From contig JBOGED010000498.1 of the NCBI GenBank assembly GCA_050743625.1, positions 1-9,274 on the forward strand: a stretch of DNA of 9,274 nucleotides, written 5' to 3'. The stretch is from JBOGED01 sp050743625. Lineage in GTDB: Bacteria > Actinomycetota > Nitriliruptoria > Euzebyales > Egibacteraceae. The translations under genes and the position numbers were made by a program. The stretch's first letter is position 1. Each line of letters opens with the position of its first letter. This document shows, piece by piece, positions 1 through 6,486 of this stretch. The notes under the pieces are model-generated. The model was not told the origin of the DNA and did not search any database. It saw only the letters and a program-made list of their open reading frames with translations.

Positions 1-394
1 GGTGACGGACCTTCCAGCGGGACGCCCAGGCCGTCGACGCGGCCGAGCGCTTCGAGCGTGGCCGCCGCCAGTGCAGCCGCACGCCGTAGACCAGCGACAG
101 CGGCGCGGCCGCCACCAGGCCGAGGCAGAAGTACATGCCGCCCGGCCCGGGCAGCAGCTCGCGCGCGTCGCTGGGGAACGCGAGCGCCGGGTTGCGCCAC
201 TCGCGGAACCACCCGAACACCACGAGCGGCAGCTCGGCGAACCCGAGCGGCAACAGCTCGCGGGAGAACAGCAGCGCCGCGAGCTGACCCGACAGCCACA
301 CCAACGCAGAGCAGATCGCGAGCCCGCAGACCAGGGCGACGGGCGCCTGGGGATCGAAGCCGCTCGATGACTGGGACGACCGACTACTTGCCAT
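1..394 (-). CDS. Partial membrane protein, resembles N-terminus of a VirD4/TraD-type coupling protein
   Basis: An open frame on the minus strand runs from an ATG at 394 to the window edge (131 codons, no stop), so the gene is truncated by the window. The start (MASSRSSQ) overlaps the last 11 nt of the excisionase gene, which suggests co-transcription; no strong ribosome site is seen. Two hydrophobic segments are visible, at about residues 18-43 and 87-107. A roughly 45-residue loop lies between them (GWFREWRNPALAF, then a Gly/Pro-rich stretch), and the second helix is followed by a basic stretch (HWRRPRSKR) and TAWASRWKVRH. This layout of two helices, a loop, then a basic Trp-containing segment leading into a cytosolic domain is common at the N-terminus of actinobacterial type IV coupling proteins. 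The ATPase domain that would prove it lies outside the window. Another membrane protein of the element remains possible. Confidence 0.6.
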   Translation of the reverse strand, partial: MASSRSSQSSSGFDPQAPVALVCGLAICSALVWLSGQLAALLFSRELLPLGFAELPLVVFGWFREWRNPALAFPSDARELLPGPGGMYFCLGLVAAAPLSLVYGVRLHWRRPRSKRSAASTAWASRWKVRH

Positions 395-638
395 CGGGAC
401 CGTCCCACTTGTCCATCGCGTCGTCGAGGAGCGCGAGCACTGCGGCCCGAGGAACGAGGAGCCGCCCGCCGATCTTGATCGCGGGCAGGTGCCCCTTCTT
501 GATGTAGGCGTAGACCGTGGGCTGAGGCAGCCCGAGGCAGAGGCTGGTTTCACGGACGGTCAGCGCCACCCGCTCGCTCTCCTGGGCACCCTCGGGGGGT
601 TCCTGGGCATGCGGTGGCGCACTACGCTTGCGTTGCAT
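384..638 (-). CDS. Excisionase-like small DNA-binding protein (MerR/HTH_17 type)
   Basis: This 84-residue protein has a polar N-terminal tail and then a single helix-turn-helix of the excisionase/MerR-like kind at about residues 26-72. Its pattern is LTVRETSLCLGLPQPTVYAY, a KKGHLPAIKIGGRLLV wing and a closing helix (PRAAVLALLDD). Proteins of this family bind DNA next to attachment sites and steer a tyrosine integrase towards excision, or act as small regulators of mobile elements. The ATG at 638 has a GGAG seven bases upstream. It sits in the same orientation as the integrase and overlaps the next gene by 11 nt. The element context favours a recombination directionality factor (Xis), but the fold alone does not separate Xis from a transcription factor. 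Confidence 0.75.
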   Translation of the reverse strand: MQRKRSAPPHAQEPPEGAQESERVALTVRETSLCLGLPQPTVYAYIKKGHLPAIKIGGRLLVPRAAVLALLDDAMDKWDGPDGK

Positions 639-704
639 CAGGACACTCCAAGACCTCGATGCGAAGGCCTCGGCGCGGTCTGACCACCACGCCGGGGCCG
701 CTTG

Positions 705-759
705 GTTCTCAGTGACGAGGATTCAGAGCGTCTCGCTCCCTATCGCCATCACCGAGAAC
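705..759. repeat. Imperfect inverted repeat upstream of the excisionase gene
   Basis: GTTCTCAGTGA (705-715) and TCACCGAGAAC (749-759) are inverted copies with one mismatch in 11, separated by 33 bases. They lie in the 201-bp gap between the XRE gene and the excisionase gene. The place would suit an operator or a directionality-factor site for this promoter region. It could also be a loose terminator of the upstream gene, but no T-run follows. Confidence 0.35.
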
Positions 760-839
760 GGAGGCCAGGATCCGTGCGAATGCAGGGGTCGTCCAATGCC
801 GTCCGGGCATAACCTCAGAGGTGGAATTCCAGGTGGTGA

Positions 840-2345
840 TCAGCCGTCGAGCAGCAGCGCGCGGCTCCGCCAGGCCAGCTCGAGGCAGGCGGATCCGGCC
901 GGGGCCATCACCGCGCCGTCTCGCAGGCGGTCGATGCTCGGGCGGGTGAACGGGATCCCGTCGGCGGCACGCGCCTCGCTGCCGGCGGCGACCGCGATCC
1001 CCTCGGCGTTGCGGTCGACGAAAGCCTCGAACACGGACTCGAAGACATCGTCGTCGATCACCGCGACGCCGATGATCTCCCCGGCGAGCGTGAGCGGGTC
1101 CATGCCGATCCCGAAGAAGTAGATCCGCAGCTTGCCTTCGCGTCGGGCCTTGCTGAGCGATCGGAAAGGCTCGCTGGCCTCATAGTCGATCGGCCGGACG
1201 GCGCTGCCGTCGTGCTCGGGGTTGCCCAGGTACTCCTCGCTGAACTCGCGGAGGATGTTGTGCCACAGGTCGAAGTCGTGCTGCAGGTCGAGCGGCGAGA
1301 TGCTCGACGGCTGAAACACGCCTGAGGGCATGACCTGGAACATGCCGCCGGCGACAGCAACGCGCGCGGGATCGCGGTCGTGCAGGATGAACGCGGCCGA
1401 GCTAGCAGAACGGCGGATCGTCAGGATGCTGATGGACGGAAGCACCGGCCGGCGGGTGAGGTCGAAGACGTCGCCGATCAGCCGCCGGAAGGGAAGCTCG
1501 GACCACAGCTGCGAGACCGTTCGATCGGGCGCCGGCGTGTCCCTGAGCCAGGGCGCGGCCAGCTCGTGGGCGACCGCCTCGCACACATCGACCATGTCGA
1601 AGTACGTCGTGAGGCCGAACCGCAGCGTCTTCGCGCCCGGCTCGACCTCGAGCAGTCGGTAGCTGAGCCGGTTCTCGAACAGCGTCGGGGCGTCGACGTC
1701 GCGGATCGCGCGGGAGTAGCGCTCGAAGCGCTTGCCAACCGCAGCGAACGGCCGCACCGCCTCGGTCTCGGATTCGGAGCCGGCGAGCGCCGGCGGAGGG
1801 GCGTTACCGTCCCACACGAGGCTGATCTCGCCGAGGTCGACGGGCTCGGAGGCGAACCAGTCCTCGCGCATCAGCAGCGACGTGCGCGGGACCTTCGTGA
1901 CGTCGGCGTGGAGCACCGCGGCGATCTCGGTCAGCGGCACGCGGCGGCGGTTCATGCCCTGGCGAACCAGGCGCCATTGGCGCTGGCTGACCCCGATGGT
2001 CTGGGCGAGGGCGGCGGCGCGCTCGTCGTCGACGTGGCCGATGGGCAAAGATCGCTCCTCGGTGACGCGGCCATACATCCCGGCGGCGATGCCCAGCTCC
2101 TCGACCGGGATCGCGAGCCGCTCGGCCATGTGTCTCAGATGCCCGACGTCGCGGATCTTCCGCCGGCCGCTTTCGAGTCGCGAGATGTACGACTGGTCGA
2201 ATCCCAGGAAGTCGGCCAGCTCCTGCTGTGACATGTCGTGGACGCCGCGATAGGTCCGCAGGATCTCGCCAACGCTCGGCGGGGCGGGCAGCTCCGAGGA
2301 CGGCAGCCAGAGCCACGGCTCGGCCGCGGGTCGTGCCGGGCTCAT
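840..2345 (-). CDS. XRE-family regulator with a large C-terminal domain
   Basis: The protein has 501 residues. A classic XRE helix-turn-helix covers about residues 25-85 (VGEILRTYRGVHDMSQQELA, then DQSYISRLESGRRKI). The long remainder resembles the multi-domain XRE regulators found in actinobacteria. Near residues 335-385 it reads GGMFQVMPSGVFQPSS and then LREFSEEYLG, which recalls the RExxEE core of a Nudix box but with wrong spacing. I therefore call it only Nudix-like, and hydrolase activity is not claimed. The ATG at 2345 overlaps the integrase stop in an ATGA, so the two are translated from one message. It is the likely regulator of the integrated element; the ligand and target are unknown. 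Confidence 0.75.
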   Translation of the reverse strand: MSPARPAAEPWLWLPSSELPAPPSVGEILRTYRGVHDMSQQELADFLGFDQSYISRLESGRRKIRDVGHLRHMAERLAIPVEELGIAAGMYGRVTEERSLPIGHVDDERAAALAQTIGVSQRQWRLVRQGMNRRRVPLTEIAAVLHADVTKVPRTSLLMREDWFASEPVDLGEISLVWDGNAPPPALAGSESETEAVRPFAAVGKRFERYSRAIRDVDAPTLFENRLSYRLLEVEPGAKTLRFGLTTYFDMVDVCEAVAHELAAPWLRDTPAPDRTVSQLWSELPFRRLIGDVFDLTRRPVLPSISILTIRRSASSAAFILHDRDPARVAVAGGMFQVMPSGVFQPSSISPLDLQHDFDLWHNILREFSEEYLGNPEHDGSAVRPIDYEASEPFRSLSKARREGKLRIYFFGIGMDPLTLAGEIIGVAVIDDDVFESVFEAFVDRNAEGIAVAAGSEARAADGIPFTRPSIDRLRDGAVMAPAGSACLELAWRSRALLLDG

Positions 2346-3529
2346 CGCGATCGACCACCCTCGTCGTGAATGTTGTCTGAGGGTAGCTCGGTCCGAGGGC
2401 GAGGGATGGATCCGGCCAGCAGCTCGGCGGCGCGCCGATCAGGCCCGCGGAGGAAGTGCGTGTACACGCGCAGGGTGGTGGTGCCGCCGTCGCCGTGGCC
2501 GAGGCGGCCGGCGGCCGTGCGCAGATCCACTCCCCTGGTGAGCATCTGGGTCGCGGCGTAATGGCGCAGAGCGCGGAGCGTGACCGGGACCTCGAGGCGG
2601 CGGGCGAGCCGGTTGATCCGCTGGGTGACGGAGTCCGGGACGATCGGCTCTGCGCCATCCGGGCTGGTCGAGAACACGAAGCCGTCCGGGCGCACGAGGA
2701 CATTGCACGCCGCCGCGCGCGCCTCGCAGCGAGCCGCGTGCTCGGCGAGGATCTCGGCCGTCAGCTCGTCGACCTCGAGCAGCCGGCTCTGATGCGTCTT
2801 GGTGTCCTTCTCGCGCCGCTGACCGCCGCGCTGGACGATGTTCCTGGAGATCTGGAGCCGGCCTTCGTCGAGGCGGAGATGCGACCATCGCAGGCCGCAC
2901 AGCTCGCCGCGCCGAGCGCCGGTGACCATCGCGACCCACAGGAGCGCCGCGAAGTCGGGGTCGCGGTCCCACGCCGCCTGCATGAACCGCGCGACCTCGT
3001 CGGGGCTCGGAAGCACGAGCTCCTGACGGATGTGCTTCGGGATCGTCGCGCGCTCGGCCGGGTTCGAAGGGATCCACTCCCACTTCACGGCCTGCCCGAG
3101 CGCGGCGCGGAGGATGAAGTGGATCTTGCGAACGGTGGAGCCAGCGAGCGGACCCCCGTTCGCGCCGCCGCGCTTGCGCAGCTCGACGTAGAACTGGTCG
3201 AGCGTCTCGGTGCGGATCTTGCGGACCTGGACGTCGCCGAGCGCCGGGAGGATCTTGGTGGCGATGTACCGCTCGTAGCCGGTACGGGTCGTGAACTCGT
3301 GGTCGGCGGTCTCCAGCCAGCGCTCCAGCAGCTCGGCGAGCGTGGCCTTGCTGTTGCTGACCCGGCCCTCGGCGACCTCGGTGAGGAGCTTCGCGAGGAG
3401 CGCCTCGGCCTCCCGGCGGGTCTTCCTGGTGCCGGTGCGCCGGCGCTCCTTGCCCGTCAGCGGATCGCGGCCGGCGTAGACGTTGACCTCGAAGCTGCCC
3501 GCCCGCTCCCGGATAGAACCGCGCGCCAT
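2342..3529 (-). CDS. Tyrosine site-specific recombinase (integrase)
   Basis: This 395-residue phage/ICE-type integrase cuts and rejoins DNA at attachment sites. The N-terminal part has an arm-binding-like region (about 1-60: GSIRERAGSFEVNVYAGRD) and a SAM-like core-binding domain (about 62-155). The catalytic domain follows, with Arg206 (TGARRGEL), a likely Lys244 in the hairpin (KDTKTHQSR), Arg322 and His323 (LRALRHYAAT), His345 (GRLGHGDGG) and the nucleophile Tyr356 (LRVYTHF). Where most relatives have the first His of the HxxR box, this one has Arg319. Related actinobacterial integrases with a basic residue there are known to me, so it need not be inactive. The gene begins about 100 bp from the 3' end of tRNA-Thr, which marks this as the integrase-proximal junction of an element inserted in that tRNA. 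No strong ribosome site precedes the ATG. Confidence 0.93.
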   Translation of the reverse strand: MARGSIRERAGSFEVNVYAGRDPLTGKERRRTGTRKTRREAEALLAKLLTEVAEGRVSNSKATLAELLERWLETADHEFTTRTGYERYIATKILPALGDVQVRKIRTETLDQFYVELRKRGGANGGPLAGSTVRKIHFILRAALGQAVKWEWIPSNPAERATIPKHIRQELVLPSPDEVARFMQAAWDRDPDFAALLWVAMVTGARRGELCGLRWSHLRLDEGRLQISRNIVQRGGQRREKDTKTHQSRLLEVDELTAEILAEHAARCEARAAACNVLVRPDGFVFSTSPDGAEPIVPDSVTQRINRLARRLEVPVTLRALRHYAATQMLTRGVDLRTAAGRLGHGDGGTTTLRVYTHFLRGPDRRAAELLAGSIPRPRTELPSDNIHDEGGRSR

Positions 3530-3574
3530 GCTGACGACCGTAACACAGAACCGTCAGCATTGCCGTCAGCACAA
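3529..3574. repeat. CGTCAGCA repeats in front of the integrase
   Basis: The octamer CGTCAGCA occurs at 3552-3559 and 3564-3571, as part of an imperfect 12-bp tandem repeat (CCGTCAGCATTG, then CCGTCAGCACAA; 3551-3574). It occurs inverted as TGCTGACG at 3529-3536, over the integrase start codon. Three copies between the integrase and the attachment tRNA suit integrase arm-type sites or an autoregulatory operator. The role is inferred from position only. Confidence 0.4.
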
Positions 3575-3596
3575 GCGCGGCTGCCGAGACGAGCGT

Positions 3597-3613
3597 GAGG
3601 CGGGAACCGCCTC
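3597..3613. other. Small perfect hairpin between tRNA-Thr and integrase
   Basis: GAGGCGG, GAA, CCGCCTC forms a 7-bp stem with a 3-nt loop, 18 bases past the tRNA 3' end. There is no T-run after it on the minus strand. It could stop or process the tRNA transcript, or be part of the attachment region. Confidence 0.35.
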
Positions 3614-3630
3614 TGACCTGCATCTTTAAA

Positions 3631-3706
3631 TGGAGCCGGGGACGGGAATCGAACCCGTGACCTGCGCTTTACGAGAGCGCCGCTCTGCCGACTGAGCTAC
3701 CCCGGC
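3631..3706 (-). tRNA. tRNA-Thr (anticodon CGT)
   Basis: On the minus strand the cloverleaf is complete. It has acceptor GCCGGGG paired with CCCCGGC, D-arm GCTC/GAGC, anticodon stem GCGCT/AGCGC around loop CTCGTAA (anticodon CGT, reading ACG), and T-arm ACGGG-TTCGATT-CCCGT. Discriminator T and an encoded CCA end the gene at 3631. All stems pair without mismatch. Its 3' end faces the integrase, so the tRNA is probably the attachment target and stays intact because the element restores its 3' end. A second copy of the 3' portion is expected at the far, unseen end of the element. Confidence 0.96.
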
Positions 3707-3784
3707 GGTGGCTCTTGGCCCCGATGCGCAGCGAAGCGTCTCAGCGGCCATCGTGCCAGCAACAGTCTAGAAGACGTCGCCCGC

Positions 3785-4210
3785 CTAAGCATCTGGCGGT
3801 GTGGGCGGGACGGTGATGATCGGGTGGTAATAGCCGGGACCGTGGGGTTCGCCGACCGGTCGGCCGTCCGCTTCGACCCAGGCGTGGGCGGTGAAGGGGG
3901 TGGTGCGAACACCGGTGCACCAGGTTGGCCATACCCCGTGGAGGCGGCACAGCAGCGTGGTGGCGAGCGCGCGTTGCAGGCAGCCGTCGCCGGCGCACCG
4001 CGTGCTGGTGGCGACGACGGCGTCGCGGGCGGCCAGCGCCTGGTCATAGCTCGACGGCGTGGCGCGACGACGTAAGGCGGTAAGCACGGCGCGGATGCGC
4101 CGTGGCGGCAGATCGGCGAGCATACGGGCGAGGCCGACCGCGACGAGCGCAGCGGGGCGGTGTTGAAGCGGCACTGGCGCGGGGCGCTCTACCGGCATTT
4201 GGACGCTCAT
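3785..4210 (-). CDS. Lasso peptide leader peptidase (B2, transglutaminase-like)
   Basis: This 141-residue protein belongs to the B2 peptidase family, which removes the leader peptide before or during ring closure. It keeps the Cys-His-Asp triad: Cys77 in GDGCLQRALA, His109 in TAHAWVEADG and Asp115 just after it. The hydrophobic, Arg-rich N-terminal part and the overall size match stand-alone B2 proteins of actinobacteria. The ATG at 4210 overlaps the stop of the RRE protein gene (ATGA), so the two are translationally coupled. It is the last gene of the operon: 78 bp further on is the tRNA gene, and no transporter gene follows. No clear terminator is seen in that gap. Confidence 0.92.
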   Translation of the reverse strand: MSVQMPVERPAPVPLQHRPAALVAVGLARMLADLPPRRIRAVLTALRRRATPSSYDQALAARDAVVATSTRCAGDGCLQRALATTLLCRLHGVWPTWCTGVRTTPFTAHAWVEADGRPVGEPHGPGYYHPIITVPPTPPDA

Positions 4211-4464
4211 CCGGTCACGAGCCCGGCGGCGCGGAGGTGTTCCAGCAGGGCGGCGACGTCGGTGGCTGCCTTTTCAGAGGTCACCGCGTGCTGGTCGGTC
4301 AGCTTGCCAGCCGCCTCCTGCGCGCATGAGCCGTCGAGCAGGGCGCGGAGCACGAATGCGCCGCTGGCGTTGAGCTGCCAGTAGCGGCCGGCGCGCTCGT
4401 CGAGTAGCACCAAACCGTCATCGGTGTCGACGGTGGAGACGTCGGCGCGCAGCTGTAGTGTCAT
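4207..4464 (-). CDS. Lasso peptide RRE protein (B1, PqqD-like)
   Basis: The product is an 85-residue PqqD-fold protein, the separate RiPP recognition element of split-B lasso clusters. It binds the leader of the precursor and presents it to the peptidase and cyclase. The typical pattern is visible: a beta-rich start (MTLQLRADVSTVDTDDGLVL), the LDERAGRYWQLNASGAFVLR segment, and C-terminal helices ending AALLEHLRAAGLVTG. The start at 4464 is set by the ATGA overlap with the cyclase stop; longer readings upstream in this frame are only antisense-like filler over the cyclase gene. Its likely binding target is the YxxPxLxxxGxFxxxT motif in the precursor leader encoded just upstream. Confidence 0.92.
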   Translation of the reverse strand: MTLQLRADVSTVDTDDGLVLLDERAGRYWQLNASGAFVLRALLDGSCAQEAAGKLTDQHAVTSEKAATDVAALLEHLRAAGLVTG

Positions 4465-6335
4465 CGTGGCGCTCCGGTCGGTGAGGCGGGGACGGGGGAG
4501 TCGCGGTGGATGCGCAGCCACGCCTCGGCGCCCAACGTCGTCTCGAAGGCGGGCATGGACACATTCGGCGGGTAGAGCCCAAGGCAGACCGCACGCAACG
4601 CTTCGGCGTCGACCAACCCCAACTGGGCTAGGAAGAGATCGTCGCAGAGGGCGGCCAAGTCGGCGCGGTGGCGGCGTAGCCCGGCACGGACGTCGGCGTT
4701 GTACGCGCCTTTGGTCGTACGTGCGAGCAATGGCGCGGGGACGACGCCAGCCATCGCCTCGACGAGCAGCGGTTTGTACCGCCAAGGAGTGGCACGTTCG
4801 TCGAGGCGCACCGCCAGGCACGCTTCGACGACCCTGTCGTCGAAATATGGCAACTCCAACACCAAGCCAGCGCGAGCGGTGATCTGGCTGAGGTGGCGAG
4901 CAAAACGTGCGCCGGTGCGGATCGCCTGCAAAGCGGCATGTTGGCCGCGGGTAGGCGCAAAAGGCTGCGCGTTGGCGGCGGCTTCGCGCAGCAAGCTGAT
5001 GGCGGCGTCGACCGCGTCCGGGGTCGCCCAGGGCACAGCCCGTAACGCGTGTCCCCAACCCAGATCTGGCGTACGGCGCGGCGCTGGGGGAGCGGTCAGC
5101 GTGGCGGCGGTGTGAGCCAGCCATTCCTGGTACCCGCGCCGGTCGGCCAACTGTCGCGCTGTCGCGGCGAGCGGCCACCCCGCCCGAGTGCGCCACCCCC
5201 GCAGATGGTTGGCGGCGATCCGGGGCTGGGCACGGAACGCGGTGTGGAGGTAGGGAGATGGGGCCTGCAGCACCTCGTCTCCGCCGTGGCCGGCAAGATG
5301 CGATCGGGCACCGCGCTCGACGAGCAGCCGCGCCAGGTGGGTGTCCCGGGTGGCATTACGGACCCTGGTGAAAGGGGTGTCCTGCCCGTGCCCGGCGGCG
5401 CGGATGTCCGCATATCTTGGCGGCAGCTGCGCGGGGTCGAACAGCTGATGCTCGACATCGCCCAATCCGGCGGCGGCTTGCTTGGCCCAGGCCGTATCGT
5501 CGTTGTGTGGGTCGCAGCCATCTAGGGTCACTGCGATCAGCCGGGCGGGACCGTCCATGGCGAGACAACACAGTGTGGTGGAGTCCAGGCCGCCGGACAG
5601 GTCGGTGCTGATCGTCCCGCCCGCACTGGTACGCGCGGCTACGGCCACCGCCAGCGTCTCCGCCACGGCGGGCGCTCCCTCGGTCAATGGCAGCACCGGG
5701 TCCGGCGGATCCCACCAGCCGATGACCCGGCCGAAGCTGTCGGACCTGTCGGACCTGTCCGGGTCGAACAGCAGGTAGTGCCCGTCCGGAACCGCATGCA
5801 CTCCTCGCCAGCCGCACGTGCCGCCCAGCGGGTGAGGGGCGGACGGAGTCAGCAGCAAGCCCGCGAGTTGCCGTTCGTCTACCTTCGATCCCGCCAGACC
5901 GGCCAGGACGTCCGCCCGATCCGAGGCCACAGTCACACCACAGACCCGGGGGCCGACATGGGTAAAGAACACTCGTCGCAACCCGGACACGCTGCCCTGT
6001 AGCCGGATCTGGCCGCCAATGGCAGCGACCAGATGGAAACTGCCCGGCAGCTGGGCGGCAAGCCGGTCCACATCGCCTGCGGTTCGTATCCGGCCGGCCG
6101 CCGCCGACAACGCGGCTGTGGTGACCGGGCAACATCCGATCACGGCCACCCGGACTCGCCCTGCCCGTCCGCGCACGAGTTGGTCGGCGCGCCAGCGGCC
6201 CATCAGCCACGGCCTTCCCGAGTCGTGGGTCACGACCTGAGGCGCCTGCGGGCGTAGTGGCTCGGTCAGCTCGGCGCGGGCGTCATGGTCAGCGAAGACC
6301 GCAAACCAGTCTTGGTCTTCGCTGACGGCAGGCAT
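4461..6335 (-). CDS. Lasso cyclase (asparagine synthetase-like)
   Basis: The protein has 624 residues from the preferred ATG at 6335, ten bases after the precursor stop. The open frame extends to 6404, but a start there would overlap the core-peptide codons. It activates the side-chain carboxylate of the ring acid with ATP and joins it to the N-terminal amine of the core. The N-terminal half is a glutaminase-like fold (begins ...WFAVFADHDA) without the N-terminal catalytic Cys, as expected for lasso cyclases. The C-terminal half is an asparagine-synthetase domain with the PP-loop SGGLDS (247-252) and GHGGDE (349-354). A 9-bp tandem repeat at 5737-5754 encodes an RSDRSD stretch in the linker between the halves. 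No good ribosome site is seen, so coupling to the precursor is likely. Confidence 0.93.
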   Translation of the reverse strand: MPAVSEDQDWFAVFADHDARAELTEPLRPQAPQVVTHDSGRPWLMGRWRADQLVRGRAGRVRVAVIGCCPVTTAALSAAAGRIRTAGDVDRLAAQLPGSFHLVAAIGGQIRLQGSVSGLRRVFFTHVGPRVCGVTVASDRADVLAGLAGSKVDERQLAGLLLTPSAPHPLGGTCGWRGVHAVPDGHYLLFDPDRSDRSDSFGRVIGWWDPPDPVLPLTEGAPAVAETLAVAVAARTSAGGTISTDLSGGLDSTTLCCLAMDGPARLIAVTLDGCDPHNDDTAWAKQAAAGLGDVEHQLFDPAQLPPRYADIRAAGHGQDTPFTRVRNATRDTHLARLLVERGARSHLAGHGGDEVLQAPSPYLHTAFRAQPRIAANHLRGWRTRAGWPLAATARQLADRRGYQEWLAHTAATLTAPPAPRRTPDLGWGHALRAVPWATPDAVDAAISLLREAAANAQPFAPTRGQHAALQAIRTGARFARHLSQITARAGLVLELPYFDDRVVEACLAVRLDERATPWRYKPLLVEAMAGVVPAPLLARTTKGAYNADVRAGLRRHRADLAALCDDLFLAQLGLVDAEALRAVCLGLYPPNVSMPAFETTLGAEAWLRIHRDSPVPASPTGAPR

Positions 6336-6345
6336 CGACGGCAAA

Positions 6346-6486
6346 TCAGCAAACGCGGCAGTAGAAACCGAACTCTTCCATGTCAGGCCCTTGGGGATCC
6401 CCACGGGTGAGATCGGCGAAGGCGCCCATCTCCGCTAACATCGGAGACTCATACACACTGCCGAGCTCTTGGGTTTGAGCATCCAT
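6346..6486 (-). CDS. Lasso peptide precursor with two-Cys tail (class IV-like)
   Basis: A 46-residue precursor starts at the ATG at 6486, which has AGGAG seven bases upstream; the longer frame starting at 6618 lacks such support. The leader (residues 1-28) carries the full actinobacterial RRE motif YxxPxLxxxGxFxxxT: Tyr12, Pro15, Leu17, Gly21, Phe23, Thr27. Thr27 is at the penultimate leader position, so cleavage after Arg28 gives the 18-residue core GDPQGPDMEEFGFYCRVC. Gly1 would join Glu9 in a 9-residue ring; Asp7 (7-residue ring) is less likely. Cys15 and Cys18 are both in the tail, which suggests a tail disulfide as in the class IV peptide LP2006 (GRPNWGFENDWSCVRVC). The ring acid, cleavage site and disulfide are predictions. 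The gene heads the operon. Confidence 0.9.
   Translation of the reverse strand: MDAQTQELGSVYESPMLAEMGAFADLTRGDPQGPDMEEFGFYCRVC

Noticed and set aside
2..507. Plus-strand frames of 122 and 149 codons at the left edge
   Set aside because: They are Arg/Ala/Pro-rich shadows opposite the membrane protein, whose hydrophobic pattern on the minus strand is far more gene-like.
6336..6404. Longer cyclase start at 6404
   Set aside because: It would overlap the precursor core codons; the ATG at 6335, ten bases after the precursor stop, gives the expected N-terminus.
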